A stretch of DNA of 64,000 bases, taken from PALSA-505 sp036267135 (GTDB lineage: Bacteria; Actinomycetota; Actinomycetes; Streptosporangiales; Streptosporangiaceae). The notes under the pieces were generated by a model, which was not told the origin of the DNA, made no database searches, and saw only the letters and a list, made by a program, of their open reading frames with translations. The stretch is from positions 1 through 64,000 of the forward strand of contig DATAWQ010000106.1 of the NCBI GenBank assembly GCA_036267135.1, in the 5' to 3' direction. This document shows, in pieces, positions 6,362 through 13,778 of this stretch (its first letter is position 1; each line of letters starts with the position of its first letter). A program made the position numbers and the translations under genes.

Positions 6362-8938
6362 GTGGCAGTGGACGACGGCATGACGCTGACCGATCCGGCC
6401 GATCCGGCCGACCTGGCAGGCACGACGCCGGACCAGGTGGCCTGGCCAGTGTTGTCCGGTGAGCTGCCGCCGTTGGCCGAGGCTTACAACCCCAGGCCGG
6501 AGACCGGCCTGGGCTACATCACCAGCCTGCCGCCGGGCGAGACCCTGGTGCTCGCCGACCAGGGCCAGCCGGCCAGCCAGTCCCCGGCCAGCACGCAATC
6601 CCAGCCCAAGCTGTCCCCGCTCAAGCCGTCCCCGCTCAAGACAGCCCAGCTCCAGACAGCCCAGTCCCAGACAGCCCAGTCCCAGCCGTCCGCCCAGCCC
6701 GCCGCGCCGCCGGCCCCGGGCGGTGGCACCGGCAAGACGCAGCTCGCCGTGGCGGCGGCCCGCAACCTCTGGCAGTCCGGCGCGGTCGAGTTGCTCGTCT
6801 GGACGCAGGGCTCCAGCCGCGACGCGATACTGACCGGCTACGTGCGGGCGTTCGACGCGATCGGCGTCCACCCCCCGCGCGAGGAAGCGGGGAAGACCGC
6901 GGCCAGGTTCCTGGCCTGGCTGGCCGAAACGACGAGGCCGTGGCTGGTGGTGATCGACGGGCTCACCGACCTGGCCGCCCTGGAAGGCCTGTGGCCGAGC
7001 GGCGCCAGCGGGCGGGTGCTGCTCACCACCAGGCTGCCCGCCGAGTCGCTGACCGCGCCCAAGCGCCGGGTCGTCCAGATCGGCACGTTCAGCCCCCGCG
7101 AATCGGTGAGTTACCTGGCCGCCCGGCTGGCCGGCGACCCCGACCAGCGCACCGGCGTGCTCGACCTGGCCACCGACCTGGCCGGGCTGCCGTTGGCGGT
7201 GGCGCAGGCGGCGTCGATGATGATCGACTCCCGGATCGGGTGCCGCGAGTACCGGCTCGGCTACGGCGAGCGCAAGCGCCGGATGACCGCGGACGGCGAG
7301 CACTTCGCCATCGTGTCGGCCACCTGGCTGCTGTCCCTGGAGCGCGCCGACATCCTGTACCCGGCCGGGCTGGCCTGGCCTGCGCTGCTGCTCATCGCGC
7401 TGCTCGGCCAGGACGGCATACCCGAGACCGTGCTGACCAGCCGGGCCGCCTGCGAGTACATCTCCGGCGACCAGGCCGCGGCCGAGCAGGTGCACGGCGT
7501 GCTGGCCAACCTCGCCAGGGTCGGCCTGGTCGCACTGGACTCCGGCGGCCCGGCGCCCGCGGTGTGGATGCACGAACTGGTCCAGTACGCGATCCGTCAG
7601 ATGATCCCCGCCGCCCAGCTCGATCAGGCGGTCAGGGCGGCGGCCGACGCGCTGGTTCAGGCCTGGCCGAAGACCCTGCCGCCCGGCCAGGCCCGGGCCC
7701 TGCGGGCCTGCACCGAAGCGCTGCGGGCGGCGGTCGGCGAGAAGCTGTGGATCCCGGACGGGCACCCCGTGCTGCTGCGGGCGGGCGTCAGCCTGGACGC
7801 CGCCCGGCTGACCGGCCCGGCCGTCGAGTACTGGGAGGATCTGGCCGCCACCGGCGCCAAGCTGCTCGGCTCCGGGCACCCCAGCTCGCTGCTGGCCGGC
7901 GACAAACTGGCCGGCGCGCTCGAGGCGGCCGGCCGTCCCGGCGACGCGGTCGTGGTCTACGAGCAGGGCCTGGCCGAACGCGGGCGGGTGCTCGGCTGGC
8001 GGCACGCTGACACGCTCACCACCCGCAGCAGGCTCGGTCAGGCCTGCCTGGCCAGCGGGCTGCACACCGAGGCGATCTCACTGCAGGAGAGCACGCTGGC
8101 CGGCCGGGAATGGGCCCTGGGCAAGGCCCACCCGGACACACTGACCTCGCGCACCGACCTGGCCAGGGCCTACCTGACGGCCGGCCGTCTGGACGACGCG
8201 GTCAGCGGGTACGAGTCCGCGCTCACCGCCCACGAGACCGCGCTCGGCCCGCAGCACCCCAGCACGCTGGCCCTGCGCGCCGACCTGGCCTCGGCCCTGC
8301 AGGCGGCCGGGCGGCCGAAGCACGCGGTCAGCCTGCAGGAGGAGACTCTCCGCGAATGCGAGCGCCTGCACGGTCCCGCCCACCCCGACACGATCGCGGC
8401 CCGGGCCGGCCTGGCCTTCGCCTACCGGTCGGCCGGCCGGATGAAAGAGGCGCTGCCGCTCTACAAGCAGACGCTGGCCGAACGCGAGCGCACCCTCGGG
8501 CCCGACCACCCCGACACGCTGACCGCCCGCGCCAACCTGGCCTCCGCCTACCACGCCGCCCGCAAGTACAAGGAGGCGATACTCCTGTACGAGCGGACCC
8601 TGGCCGGCCGCGAGAAGATCCAGGGCGACGACCACCCCGACACCCTGGTGGCCCTCGGCAACCTCGCCGCCGCCTACCACGCGGCCGGCCGCATGGTGCA
8701 GGCCATACCGTTGTACGAGAAGACGCTGGCCAGCTACCTGCGCGTCTACGGCCGCGAGCACCCCGACACCCTGCTCGCCCGGGCCAACCTGGCCGCGGCC
8801 TACCAGACCGGCGGCCGCGTCATCGACGCGATCACCACCCTGGAGTGGACCCTCACCGAGTGCGAGCGTTCCCTCCCCCCCGACCACCCCCTGACCAAAT
8901 CCGTCCGCGACCGCCTCACCGCCGCCAGGGAGTACTAA
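6362..8938 (+). CDS. STAND-type NB-ARC-like ATPase with C-terminal tetratricopeptide repeats
   Basis: About 858 residues. A short N-terminal leader is followed by a Ser/Gln/Pro/Thr-rich linker (about residues 75-118). Then comes a P-loop GGGTGKTQLA (about residue 119), a Walker B-like strand PWLVVIDGLTDL, a sensor-like VLLTTRLPA and the GLPLAVAQAASMM helix typical of NB-ARC (STAND) modules. A winged-helix-like region leads to about eight 42-residue TPRs (residues about 490-845) marked by recurring HPDTL and LA-AY motifs. Such proteins are ligand-sensing signalling switches; the effector, if any, is not visible because no N-terminal catalytic domain is present. The GTG at 6362 is chosen for its GAGG at 6351-6354; GTG 6356 and ATG 6380 are alternatives. 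Confidence 0.85.
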   Translation: MAVDDGMTLTDPADPADLAGTTPDQVAWPVLSGELPPLAEAYNPRPETGLGYITSLPPGETLVLADQGQPASQSPASTQSQPKLSPLKPSPLKTAQLQTAQSQTAQSQPSAQPAAPPAPGGGTGKTQLAVAAARNLWQSGAVELLVWTQGSSRDAILTGYVRAFDAIGVHPPREEAGKTAARFLAWLAETTRPWLVVIDGLTDLAALEGLWPSGASGRVLLTTRLPAESLTAPKRRVVQIGTFSPRESVSYLAARLAGDPDQRTGVLDLATDLAGLPLAVAQAASMMIDSRIGCREYRLGYGERKRRMTADGEHFAIVSATWLLSLERADILYPAGLAWPALLLIALLGQDGIPETVLTSRAACEYISGDQAAAEQVHGVLANLARVGLVALDSGGPAPAVWMHELVQYAIRQMIPAAQLDQAVRAAADALVQAWPKTLPPGQARALRACTEALRAAVGEKLWIPDGHPVLLRAGVSLDAARLTGPAVEYWEDLAATGAKLLGSGHPSSLLAGDKLAGALEAAGRPGDAVVVYEQGLAERGRVLGWRHADTLTTRSRLGQACLASGLHTEAISLQESTLAGREWALGKAHPDTLTSRTDLARAYLTAGRLDDAVSGYESALTAHETALGPQHPSTLALRADLASALQAAGRPKHAVSLQEETLRECERLHGPAHPDTIAARAGLAFAYRSAGRMKEALPLYKQTLAERERTLGPDHPDTLTARANLASAYHAARKYKEAILLYERTLAGREKIQGDDHPDTLVALGNLAAAYHAAGRMVQAIPLYEKTLASYLRVYGREHPDTLLARANLAAAYQTGGRVIDAITTLEWTLTECERSLPPDHPLTKSVRDRLTAAREY
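6641..6685 (+). repeat. Triplicated 15-bp coding repeat
   Basis: ACAGCCCAGTCCCAG occurs three times in tandem (6641, 6656, 6671; one mismatch in the first copy). It encodes TAQ-S/L-Q units in the linker before the P-loop of the STAND protein. It is in frame (15 = 5 codons), so copy number can vary without disrupting the gene. Confidence 0.9.
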
Positions 8939-8979
8939 CTCCCCCGCCGCCGCCTCCACCCGCCCCGCCCGCTCCGCCT

Positions 8980-9028
8980 GCCCCGTGATCATGAAGACTA
9001 GTAGGTGTGATAGCACGCACAGGTCTTC
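8980..9028. repeat. 49-bp dispersed repeat, copy A
   Basis: This sequence aligns without gaps to 43304-43352, with 39 of 49 positions identical. It is bounded by GCCCC and GGTCTTC and contains the inverted ends GAAGAC and GTCTTC, so it can fold into a loose hairpin. It lies between the STAND gene and the alcohol dehydrogenase. Confidence 0.75.
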
Positions 9029-9225
9029 CAACTGCCGAGTCGAAGCAGCCCGGGGCGCGCAACCGGCCCCGCAGCGCGCTGCGGCACTACGCCGGGCTGC
9101 TCGCCCCGCGCGCCAGTTCGGCCGGGCGGGTGGCGCTGGAGCGCGGCGCCGGTGACCGGCTGAACCGGCTGGCCCACGCCGCCGCCGACCGGGCCGCCCA
9201 GCGCCGCCGTCCCACCCGCCCGGCC

Positions 9226-10302
9226 ATGCGCGCGCTCACCGCGTCGCCCGGCGGCCGGCTGCACTGGACCAGCGCGCCCGCGCCGCCCCTGCCGGGCCCC
9301 GAGGGCGCGATCGTCCGCCCGCTGGCGGTGGCCACCTGCGACCTCGATCCGCTGATCGCCTTCGGCGCCAGCCCGTTCCCGCTGCCTGTGCACCTCGGGC
9401 ACGAGTGCGTGGCCGAAGTGGTCGAGACCGGCGCCCGGGTCGCCACCGTGACCCCGGGCCAGCGGGTGATCGTCCCGTTCCAGATCAGCTGCGGGACCTG
9501 CCCGGCCTGCCGGGCCGGCCACACCGGCAACTGCCAGAGCGTGCCGCCGGTGGCCATGTACGGCTTCGGCGTCACCGGCGGGCACTGGGGCGGCGCCTAC
9601 AGCGACCTGCTGGCCGTGCCGTACGCGGACGCCATGCTCGTGCCGTTGCCGCCCGGCGTCGCCCCGGCCACGGCCGCCAGCGTCGCCGACAACGTGTCCG
9701 ACGCCTACCGGCACGTGGCGCCCTACCTGCCCCGGCTGCGCGCCCCGGACGCCCGGTCGGAGATCCTGATCATCGGCAGCGTCACCAGGCGCACCATGTT
9801 CGCCGGCAGCGTGCCGCTCTACGTCGGCCTGATCGCCCGCGCCCTGGGTGTGGTCACGGTGACCGTGGTGGACCGCAGGCCGGCGGTCGCCGCGCAAGCC
9901 CGGCGGCTGGGCCTGGACGTGCTCCATCCCAAGGACCTGCGCGGACACAAGCCCGCGACGCTGGTGGCCGACATCAGCGCGCACCCGGCCGGCCACCGGC
10001 TGGCCCTGGCCGCGACCGCGCCCGATGGCATCTGCAGCAACGCGGGCACGCTGCACCGGGCCACCCGCATCCCCACGCTGGCCATGTACGCGCGCAACGC
10101 CACCCTGCACCTCGGCCGCGCGCACGCCCGCACCCTGATCCCGCCCGTGCTCGACCTGGTCACCAGTGGCCGCCTGCACCCAGAGACGGTCACCACCACG
10201 CTGGACTCCCTGGACAACGCCCCCGAGGTCCTGCGCGACCACTTCGCCTCTGGCGGCGTCAAAGCCATCCTGGTCAGCGACCCAGCGGATCGAACGGATT
10301 GA
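9226..10302 (+). CDS. Zinc-dependent medium-chain alcohol dehydrogenase
   Basis: From the ATG at 9226 (MRALTASPGG, the usual family start) the protein has 358 residues. The catalytic zinc site is seen as ATCDLDPL and GHECVAEVV, and the structural zinc loop as CGTCPACRAGHTGNC. A Rossmann region (ILIIGSVTRRTMFAGSVPLYVGL) binds NAD(P). The frame stays open upstream to a GTG at 9007 that lies inside the 49-bp repeat. That extra part is arginine-rich and not family-like, and no SD precedes 9226, so the start is uncertain. The 3' end overlaps the convergent vapC-like gene by 29 bp. Substrate is unknown. Confidence 0.85.
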   Translation: MRALTASPGGRLHWTSAPAPPLPGPEGAIVRPLAVATCDLDPLIAFGASPFPLPVHLGHECVAEVVETGARVATVTPGQRVIVPFQISCGTCPACRAGHTGNCQSVPPVAMYGFGVTGGHWGGAYSDLLAVPYADAMLVPLPPGVAPATAASVADNVSDAYRHVAPYLPRLRAPDARSEILIIGSVTRRTMFAGSVPLYVGLIARALGVVTVTVVDRRPAVAAQARRLGLDVLHPKDLRGHKPATLVADISAHPAGHRLALAATAPDGICSNAGTLHRATRIPTLAMYARNATLHLGRAHARTLIPPVLDLVTSGRLHPETVTTTLDSLDNAPEVLRDHFASGGVKAILVSDPADRTD

Positions 10303-10693
10303 GCAACACCACATCCCGCCCCGCCAGGTCGGCGGTGTTCCTGGTCACCAGGACCCATCCCCTGACGCGGGCGGTCGCCGCCAGCAGTCCGTCGATGACG
10401 GGAAGCGGGTCGGGCACGTTCATCCGCCCCCACTCTTCGGCGATTTGCGTGTCCACGGCGACGATGTGATCGGCATACGTGGCGCGCAGGTCGTTCAGCC
10501 ACCGGGTCAGGTAGTCGGCCTGGGCGCCGTCCTTGCGCCGCAGTCGTTCAATACCGAGCCGGATCTCGCCGATCGTCAGCGCGCTGAGGAAGATGTCCGC
10601 CGAGGCGACCCGATCCCACCAGGCCAGGACCTGGGGATTGGGCCGCCGTTTGCGGATCTCGGAAATGATGTTGGTGTCGAGCAGGTAGGTCAC
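10274..10693 (-). CDS. PIN-domain toxin of a VapC type
   Basis: 139 residues forming one PIN domain. The acidic residues expected at the Mg2+ site are visible: the N-terminal MTYLLDTNIISEI, an E in LSALTIGEIRLG, D in PLPVIDGLLAATA and the final VLVTRNTADL motif. VapC toxins are RNases that cut tRNA or rRNA when not bound by antitoxin. The ATG overlaps the antitoxin stop by 4 bp (ATGA), the normal coupling of such pairs. Its 3' end overlaps the alcohol dehydrogenase gene on the opposite strand. Confidence 0.92.
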   Translation of the reverse strand: MTYLLDTNIISEIRKRRPNPQVLAWWDRVASADIFLSALTIGEIRLGIERLRRKDGAQADYLTRWLNDLRATYADHIVAVDTQIAEEWGRMNVPDPLPVIDGLLAATARVRGWVLVTRNTADLAGRDVVLLNPFDPLGR

Positions 10694-10944
10694 GCCTCAC
10701 CGGCCCAGTCGGTGGCCCGCGGTAGTTCGCCGGATCGGGTCAGAGCCAGGTCGTCGAATCCGGGGCCCGCCCGCAGATAGTCCTTGAACTCGGCCGTCTC
10801 GCCCCGCAGATGCCGGTACTCCTCGACGTCGATGACCACGGCGATCTCCTCGCCGTGCCTGGTGACCACCTGCGGCCCCTCGTCCTGTGCAGCCCGCAGC
10901 AGTTCACTGAGACGCTGCTTGGCCTCCTGTACCTGCCACCGCAT
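10690..10944 (-). CDS. Phd/YefM-type antitoxin
   Basis: 84 residues. The N-terminal DNA-binding fold is typical of Phd/YefM antitoxins (WQVQEAKQRLSELLRAAQDE, then PQVVTRHGEEIAVVIDVEEY). The C-terminal acidic/aromatic tail would wrap the toxin. It is first in the toxin-antitoxin operon and should repress it by binding the palindrome at 10955-10975, which overlaps the presumed transcription start. Start ATG at 10944 has a GGAG about 8 nt upstream. Confidence 0.9.
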   Translation of the reverse strand: MRWQVQEAKQRLSELLRAAQDEGPQVVTRHGEEIAVVIDVEEYRHLRGETAEFKDYLRAGPGFDDLALTRSGELPRATDWAGEA

Positions 10945-10954
10945 CTGCGCTCCA

Positions 10955-10981
10955 ATGTCTAGACAGACTAGACATATTATA
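10955..10981 (-). promoter_or_regulatory. Toxin-antitoxin promoter and operator
   Basis: On the minus strand a consensus -10 TATAAT (plus 10976-10981) is followed directly by a perfect palindrome, ATGTCTAG-N5-CTAGACAT (10955-10962 with 10968-10975), which would cover +1. The -35 is poor (GGAGGT at 17 bp). This is the expected design of an autorepressed antitoxin promoter. Confidence 0.85.
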
Positions 10982-11204
10982 TACCAAGCGGCGGTGCCAC
11001 CTCCCGCCCTGCCAGGTCGGCGGCGATCAGGGTTACTGGGTCGCCGAGGCGGATCGGGCCCGGGGTGACGTTCGGCGGCCAGGACTCCGTGGCCGCCATC
11101 AGCGGCGGCAGCGCCGGCACCCCGGCCAGCACCTCGCCGCCACCGGTCTCGTCGTCGAGCGCCGCCTCGGCCACCAGGTCGTCGAAGGAACGGGGCACGG
11201 GCAT
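10977..11204 (-). pseudogene. Internally deleted SAM-dependent methyltransferase remnant
   Basis: The 75-residue frame begins MPVPRSFDDLVAEAA, the usual N-terminus of a class I SAM methyltransferase family of actinobacteria. It then jumps straight to LDDETGGGEVLAGVPALPP and ATESWPPNV, which in intact members form the glycine-rich SAM loop some 60-70 residues further on. The rest of the Rossmann fold is missing and the tail is unrelated. It starts 2 bp after the VOC gene stop and ends within the -10 box of the toxin-antitoxin operon. The family assignment is from memory of the motif order. Confidence 0.6.
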
Positions 11205-11206
11205 GG

Positions 11207-11572
11207 CTAGGTGAGCTTCTCCATCAGCTCGATCCGGTTGCCGAACGGGTCGTTCACGAACATCCGGTCGTAACCTTCGAGCGGCTCGTCGCGCTTGATC
11301 TCCACACCGGCCGCCGACAGCCGCCCGGCCAGCGCGGTCAGGTCGTCCACCAGCAGGGCCGGGTGGGCCTTGCGGGCCGGCCGGAAGTCCGGCTCGACGC
11401 CCAGGTGCACCTTCACATCGTCGTCGCCGAACCAGCAGCCACCACGTCTGGCCAGATGCTCCGGCTTGGCCACCCACGGGAGCCCCAGCAGGGTCTCGTA
11501 GAAGGCTCGCGCCTGTTCTTCCTGGCCAGACGGCATGGCTAGCTGCACGTGGTCTATATGTGTCACTCGCAT
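11207..11572 (-). CDS. VOC-superfamily (glyoxalase/bleomycin-resistance-like) protein
   Basis: 121 residues with the paired beta-alpha-beta-beta-beta modules of the vicinal oxygen chelate fold: THIDHVQLAMPSGQEEQARA, FYETLLGLPWV, then HPALLVDDLTAL and a C-terminal FVNDPFGNRIELME. Metal ligands of glyoxalases would be the H of HVQLA and the terminal E of RIELME. The actual reaction is not determined, since members include dioxygenases, isomerases and binding proteins. It is immediately upstream of the methyltransferase remnant on the same strand. Confidence 0.85.
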   Translation of the reverse strand: MRVTHIDHVQLAMPSGQEEQARAFYETLLGLPWVAKPEHLARRGGCWFGDDDVKVHLGVEPDFRPARKAHPALLVDDLTALAGRLSAAGVEIKRDEPLEGYDRMFVNDPFGNRIELMEKLT

Positions 11573-11612
11573 CGGTCAATCCTGGCATGACGGTCCGGCC
11601 GGCCCGCACGAA

Positions 11613-12452
11613 TTATCGCGCCGCACCGGCCGACCGGGCCGGGCGGGCGGTGGCCCGCCGGGTCGGCTGCCACCGGAACAGGAACCGCGAGGCGACCAGG
11701 CCGCCCACCGTCCAGCAGGCCAGTACCACGATGTCGCGCACCGAGAACAGGCTCCGTCCCGCCGAGTACTGCAGCGCCCGGGTGGCTGCGTTGATCACCG
11801 GCTGGGCTGGCAGGTAGCTGGCCAGCGATGTCAGCCAGTGCGGCTCGTCGGTGATCCCGCCGAACACGCCGGAGATCAGGACCACCGGCAGGTAGATGAG
11901 CATGAGGATCGGCCAGGCACTGGCCACGTTGGGGATGAACCCGGTGACCGCCATCGCGGCCGCGGACCAGGCCAGCGCGCCCAGCGCCAGGCTGACAAGC
12001 ACGCCCAGGGCAATCGGGGCCGACATGTGGGTGTGGTAGAGGAGCACGCCCAGCACCATGGTGACGGCGCCGGCCAGCGTCCCGATGACCACGGTGGCGA
12101 CCACGCGGCCCACGAAGTAGCACCAGGGCGGCATCGGCGTGGCCCGCCAGCGCTTCAGCACACCGGCCTCCCGCGCCGTCACCAGGGAAATGCCGTTGGT
12201 GCTCCAGGCCGTGATGGTCACGCCCAGGATCGCCAGCCCAGCCAGCCGCCCCGGCGCGATCGTGCCGTGCCCGGTGTCCGAGACGACCAGCAGCAGCGAG
12301 GGCAGCAGCAGCCCGGCGACCATGGCGCGCGGCGTGCGCACGAGCAGCCGCAGCTGGTAACGGATCTGGGTGAGCAGCACCGCTCCGCTGCTTGGCAGCC
12401 GGTGCGGCTCGGCCTGCTCCCGCGAGGCGGGTGCGGCGGTCATCGCGTTCAT
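11613..12452 (-). CDS. ABC-2 type exporter permease
   Basis: 279 residues with about six hydrophobic helices and the ABC-2 membrane domain pattern (LRLLVRTPRAMVAGLLLPSL near the N-terminus and a conserved loop followed by FVGRVVATVVIGTLAGAVTM). It forms the channel half of an exporter with the ATPase encoded just upstream; start and stop codons overlap by 4 bp. Substrates of such DrrB-like permeases are lipophilic drugs, antibiotics or lipids; none can be named here. It is third in a three-gene operon that diverges from a two-component system. Confidence 0.9.
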   Translation of the reverse strand: MNAMTAAPASREQAEPHRLPSSGAVLLTQIRYQLRLLVRTPRAMVAGLLLPSLLLVVSDTGHGTIAPGRLAGLAILGVTITAWSTNGISLVTAREAGVLKRWRATPMPPWCYFVGRVVATVVIGTLAGAVTMVLGVLLYHTHMSAPIALGVLVSLALGALAWSAAAMAVTGFIPNVASAWPILMLIYLPVVLISGVFGGITDEPHWLTSLASYLPAQPVINAATRALQYSAGRSLFSVRDIVVLACWTVGGLVASRFLFRWQPTRRATARPARSAGAAR

Positions 12453-13366
12453 GACTGGTTCTCCTTGGCGTGGTCGCCGGTGATGGCGAGGTAGGCGTCT
12501 TCCAGGCTCGGCGGCACGACTTCCAGGCCGCTCAGGTCGAGACCGTGTGCGTCGGCCCAGCTCATGAGGTCATGCAGGACGGCGGCTACGTCATCAGTGC
12601 GCATGGTCACCACCGTCCGTTCTTTATCGAGACCGTCAGCCAGCCGGGCCGGCAGCGAGGTCACCGGGGCGGACGGCGGAAGCGGGTACCGGACGACCAC
12701 CTGCCCGGCCCGGGACCGCAGCTCGTCCGGGGTCGTGTCGGTCAGGAGCTTGCCGTCCGAGATCACGATGAGCCGGTCCGCGAGCTGGCTGGCCTCTTCC
12801 ATGTAGTGCGTGGTCAGCAGCACGGTCATGCCGGTGGCGGCCAGGTTCTCGATCCCGGTCCACACGTGCCTGCGGGCCTCGGGGTCCAGGCCGGTGGTTG
12901 GTTCGTCCAGGAACAGGATGTCGGGCCGGCCGATGATCCCAACCGCGACGTCCACCCGGCGCTGCTGCCCGCCGGACAACGCGCTGAACTGGGTGTCCGC
13001 CTCATCGGCCAGATCGACCATGTCGAGCACCGCGGGCACCGGCAGCGGGTTGGGGTACTGCCCGCCGAACGTGCCGAGCAGATCCCGCACCGACAGCTCG
13101 CCGTCGAGGCTGGTGGACTGCATGACCAGCCCGATCCTGGCCCGCCAGCTCCGGTTCCCGCGGCGCGGGTCAGAGCCGAGCACCCGGGCCGTCCCGCTGG
13201 TCGGGGCGATGAAGCCCTCCAGGATCTCGATGGTGGTGGTCTTGCCCGCGCCATTCGGGCCGAGCATGGCCACGCACTGGCCCTCGGGGACCTCGAAGCT
13301 CACGCCGTTCAGGGCCGCGAGGTCCCCGTACATCTTGGTCAGGTCCTGGGTGAGGATCGCGCTCAT
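12449..13366 (-). CDS. ABC exporter ATP-binding protein (DrrA-like)
   Basis: 305 residues. Walker A GPNGAGKTTT, Q-loop region VMQSTSLDGELS, signature LSGGQQRRVDVA, Walker B ILFLDEPTTGLD and switch histidine in LLTTHYMEEA are all intact. The C-terminal extension (VVPPSLEDAYLAITGD) is typical of DrrA-type exporters. The ATG at 13366 (MSAILTQDL) is chosen; longer in-frame starts run into the preceding gene. It overlaps the upstream small membrane protein gene by 4 bp and the permease gene by 4 bp, so the three are translationally coupled. Confidence 0.92.
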   Translation of the reverse strand: MSAILTQDLTKMYGDLAALNGVSFEVPEGQCVAMLGPNGAGKTTTIEILEGFIAPTSGTARVLGSDPRRGNRSWRARIGLVMQSTSLDGELSVRDLLGTFGGQYPNPLPVPAVLDMVDLADEADTQFSALSGGQQRRVDVAVGIIGRPDILFLDEPTTGLDPEARRHVWTGIENLAATGMTVLLTTHYMEEASQLADRLIVISDGKLLTDTTPDELRSRAGQVVVRYPLPPSAPVTSLPARLADGLDKERTVVTMRTDDVAAVLHDLMSWADAHGLDLSGLEVVPPSLEDAYLAITGDHAKENQS

Positions 13367-13575
13367 CGCGCGGCCCCGTTCCTGAGCGCGGTCTCGGCGT
13401 GACGGCGGGCGGCGACACGCGCCTGGCGCACCCAGTTGCAGGCACCCCAGACCACCAGCAGCGCGCCGGGCAGCCACAGCAGCCGCATGTGCAGCAGAAC
13501 ACCGGCGACGGTCAGGGCAGCACCAAGCAGAATCCGGACGACGGGGTGGGTCTTGACACCCAGCAGGAGCAACAC
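13363..13575 (-). CDS. Small two-helix membrane protein of the ABC exporter operon
   Basis: About 70 residues from a GTG at 13575, preceded by an AAAGGA SD at 7 nt. Two hydrophobic helices (LLLLGVKTHPVVRILLGAAL and LHMRLLWLPGALLVVWGA) are followed by a basic, alanine/arginine-rich tail. No family is recognised. Being first in the operon and coupled by ATGA overlap to the ATPase, it may be an accessory or regulatory subunit of the transporter; that is inference. The frame is open up to 13731, but that part lies across the divergent promoter region and looks non-coding. Confidence 0.7.
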   Translation of the reverse strand: MLLLLGVKTHPVVRILLGAALTVAGVLLHMRLLWLPGALLVVWGACNWVRQARVAARRHAETALRNGAAR

Positions 13576-13778
13576 GGTGAGTCCTTTCACCAGGGTTTGA
13601 ATCCGATGCCTCCAGGCTGCTCGCCGGCCCCCGGGTAGATCATCGGCGCGGAGTTTGAACTGCCGGACTGTCGCGGGATAGGGCGGCGGGCCGAGACGTG
13701 TCAACCCACGGGTGGAGAACCCGGTGTCCACCCTGCGGCAGACGCGCCGCCCGGGGCGCCCGCCGTACAGTTCGTCCT

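Noticed and set aside
8078..9031. Long minus-strand frames over the TPR region of the STAND gene
   Set aside because: Antisense shadow of TPR repeats; no family-like sequence or SD.
9007..9225. N-terminal extension of the alcohol dehydrogenase
   Set aside because: The extra 73 residues are arginine-rich and start within the dispersed repeat; family members start near MRALT.
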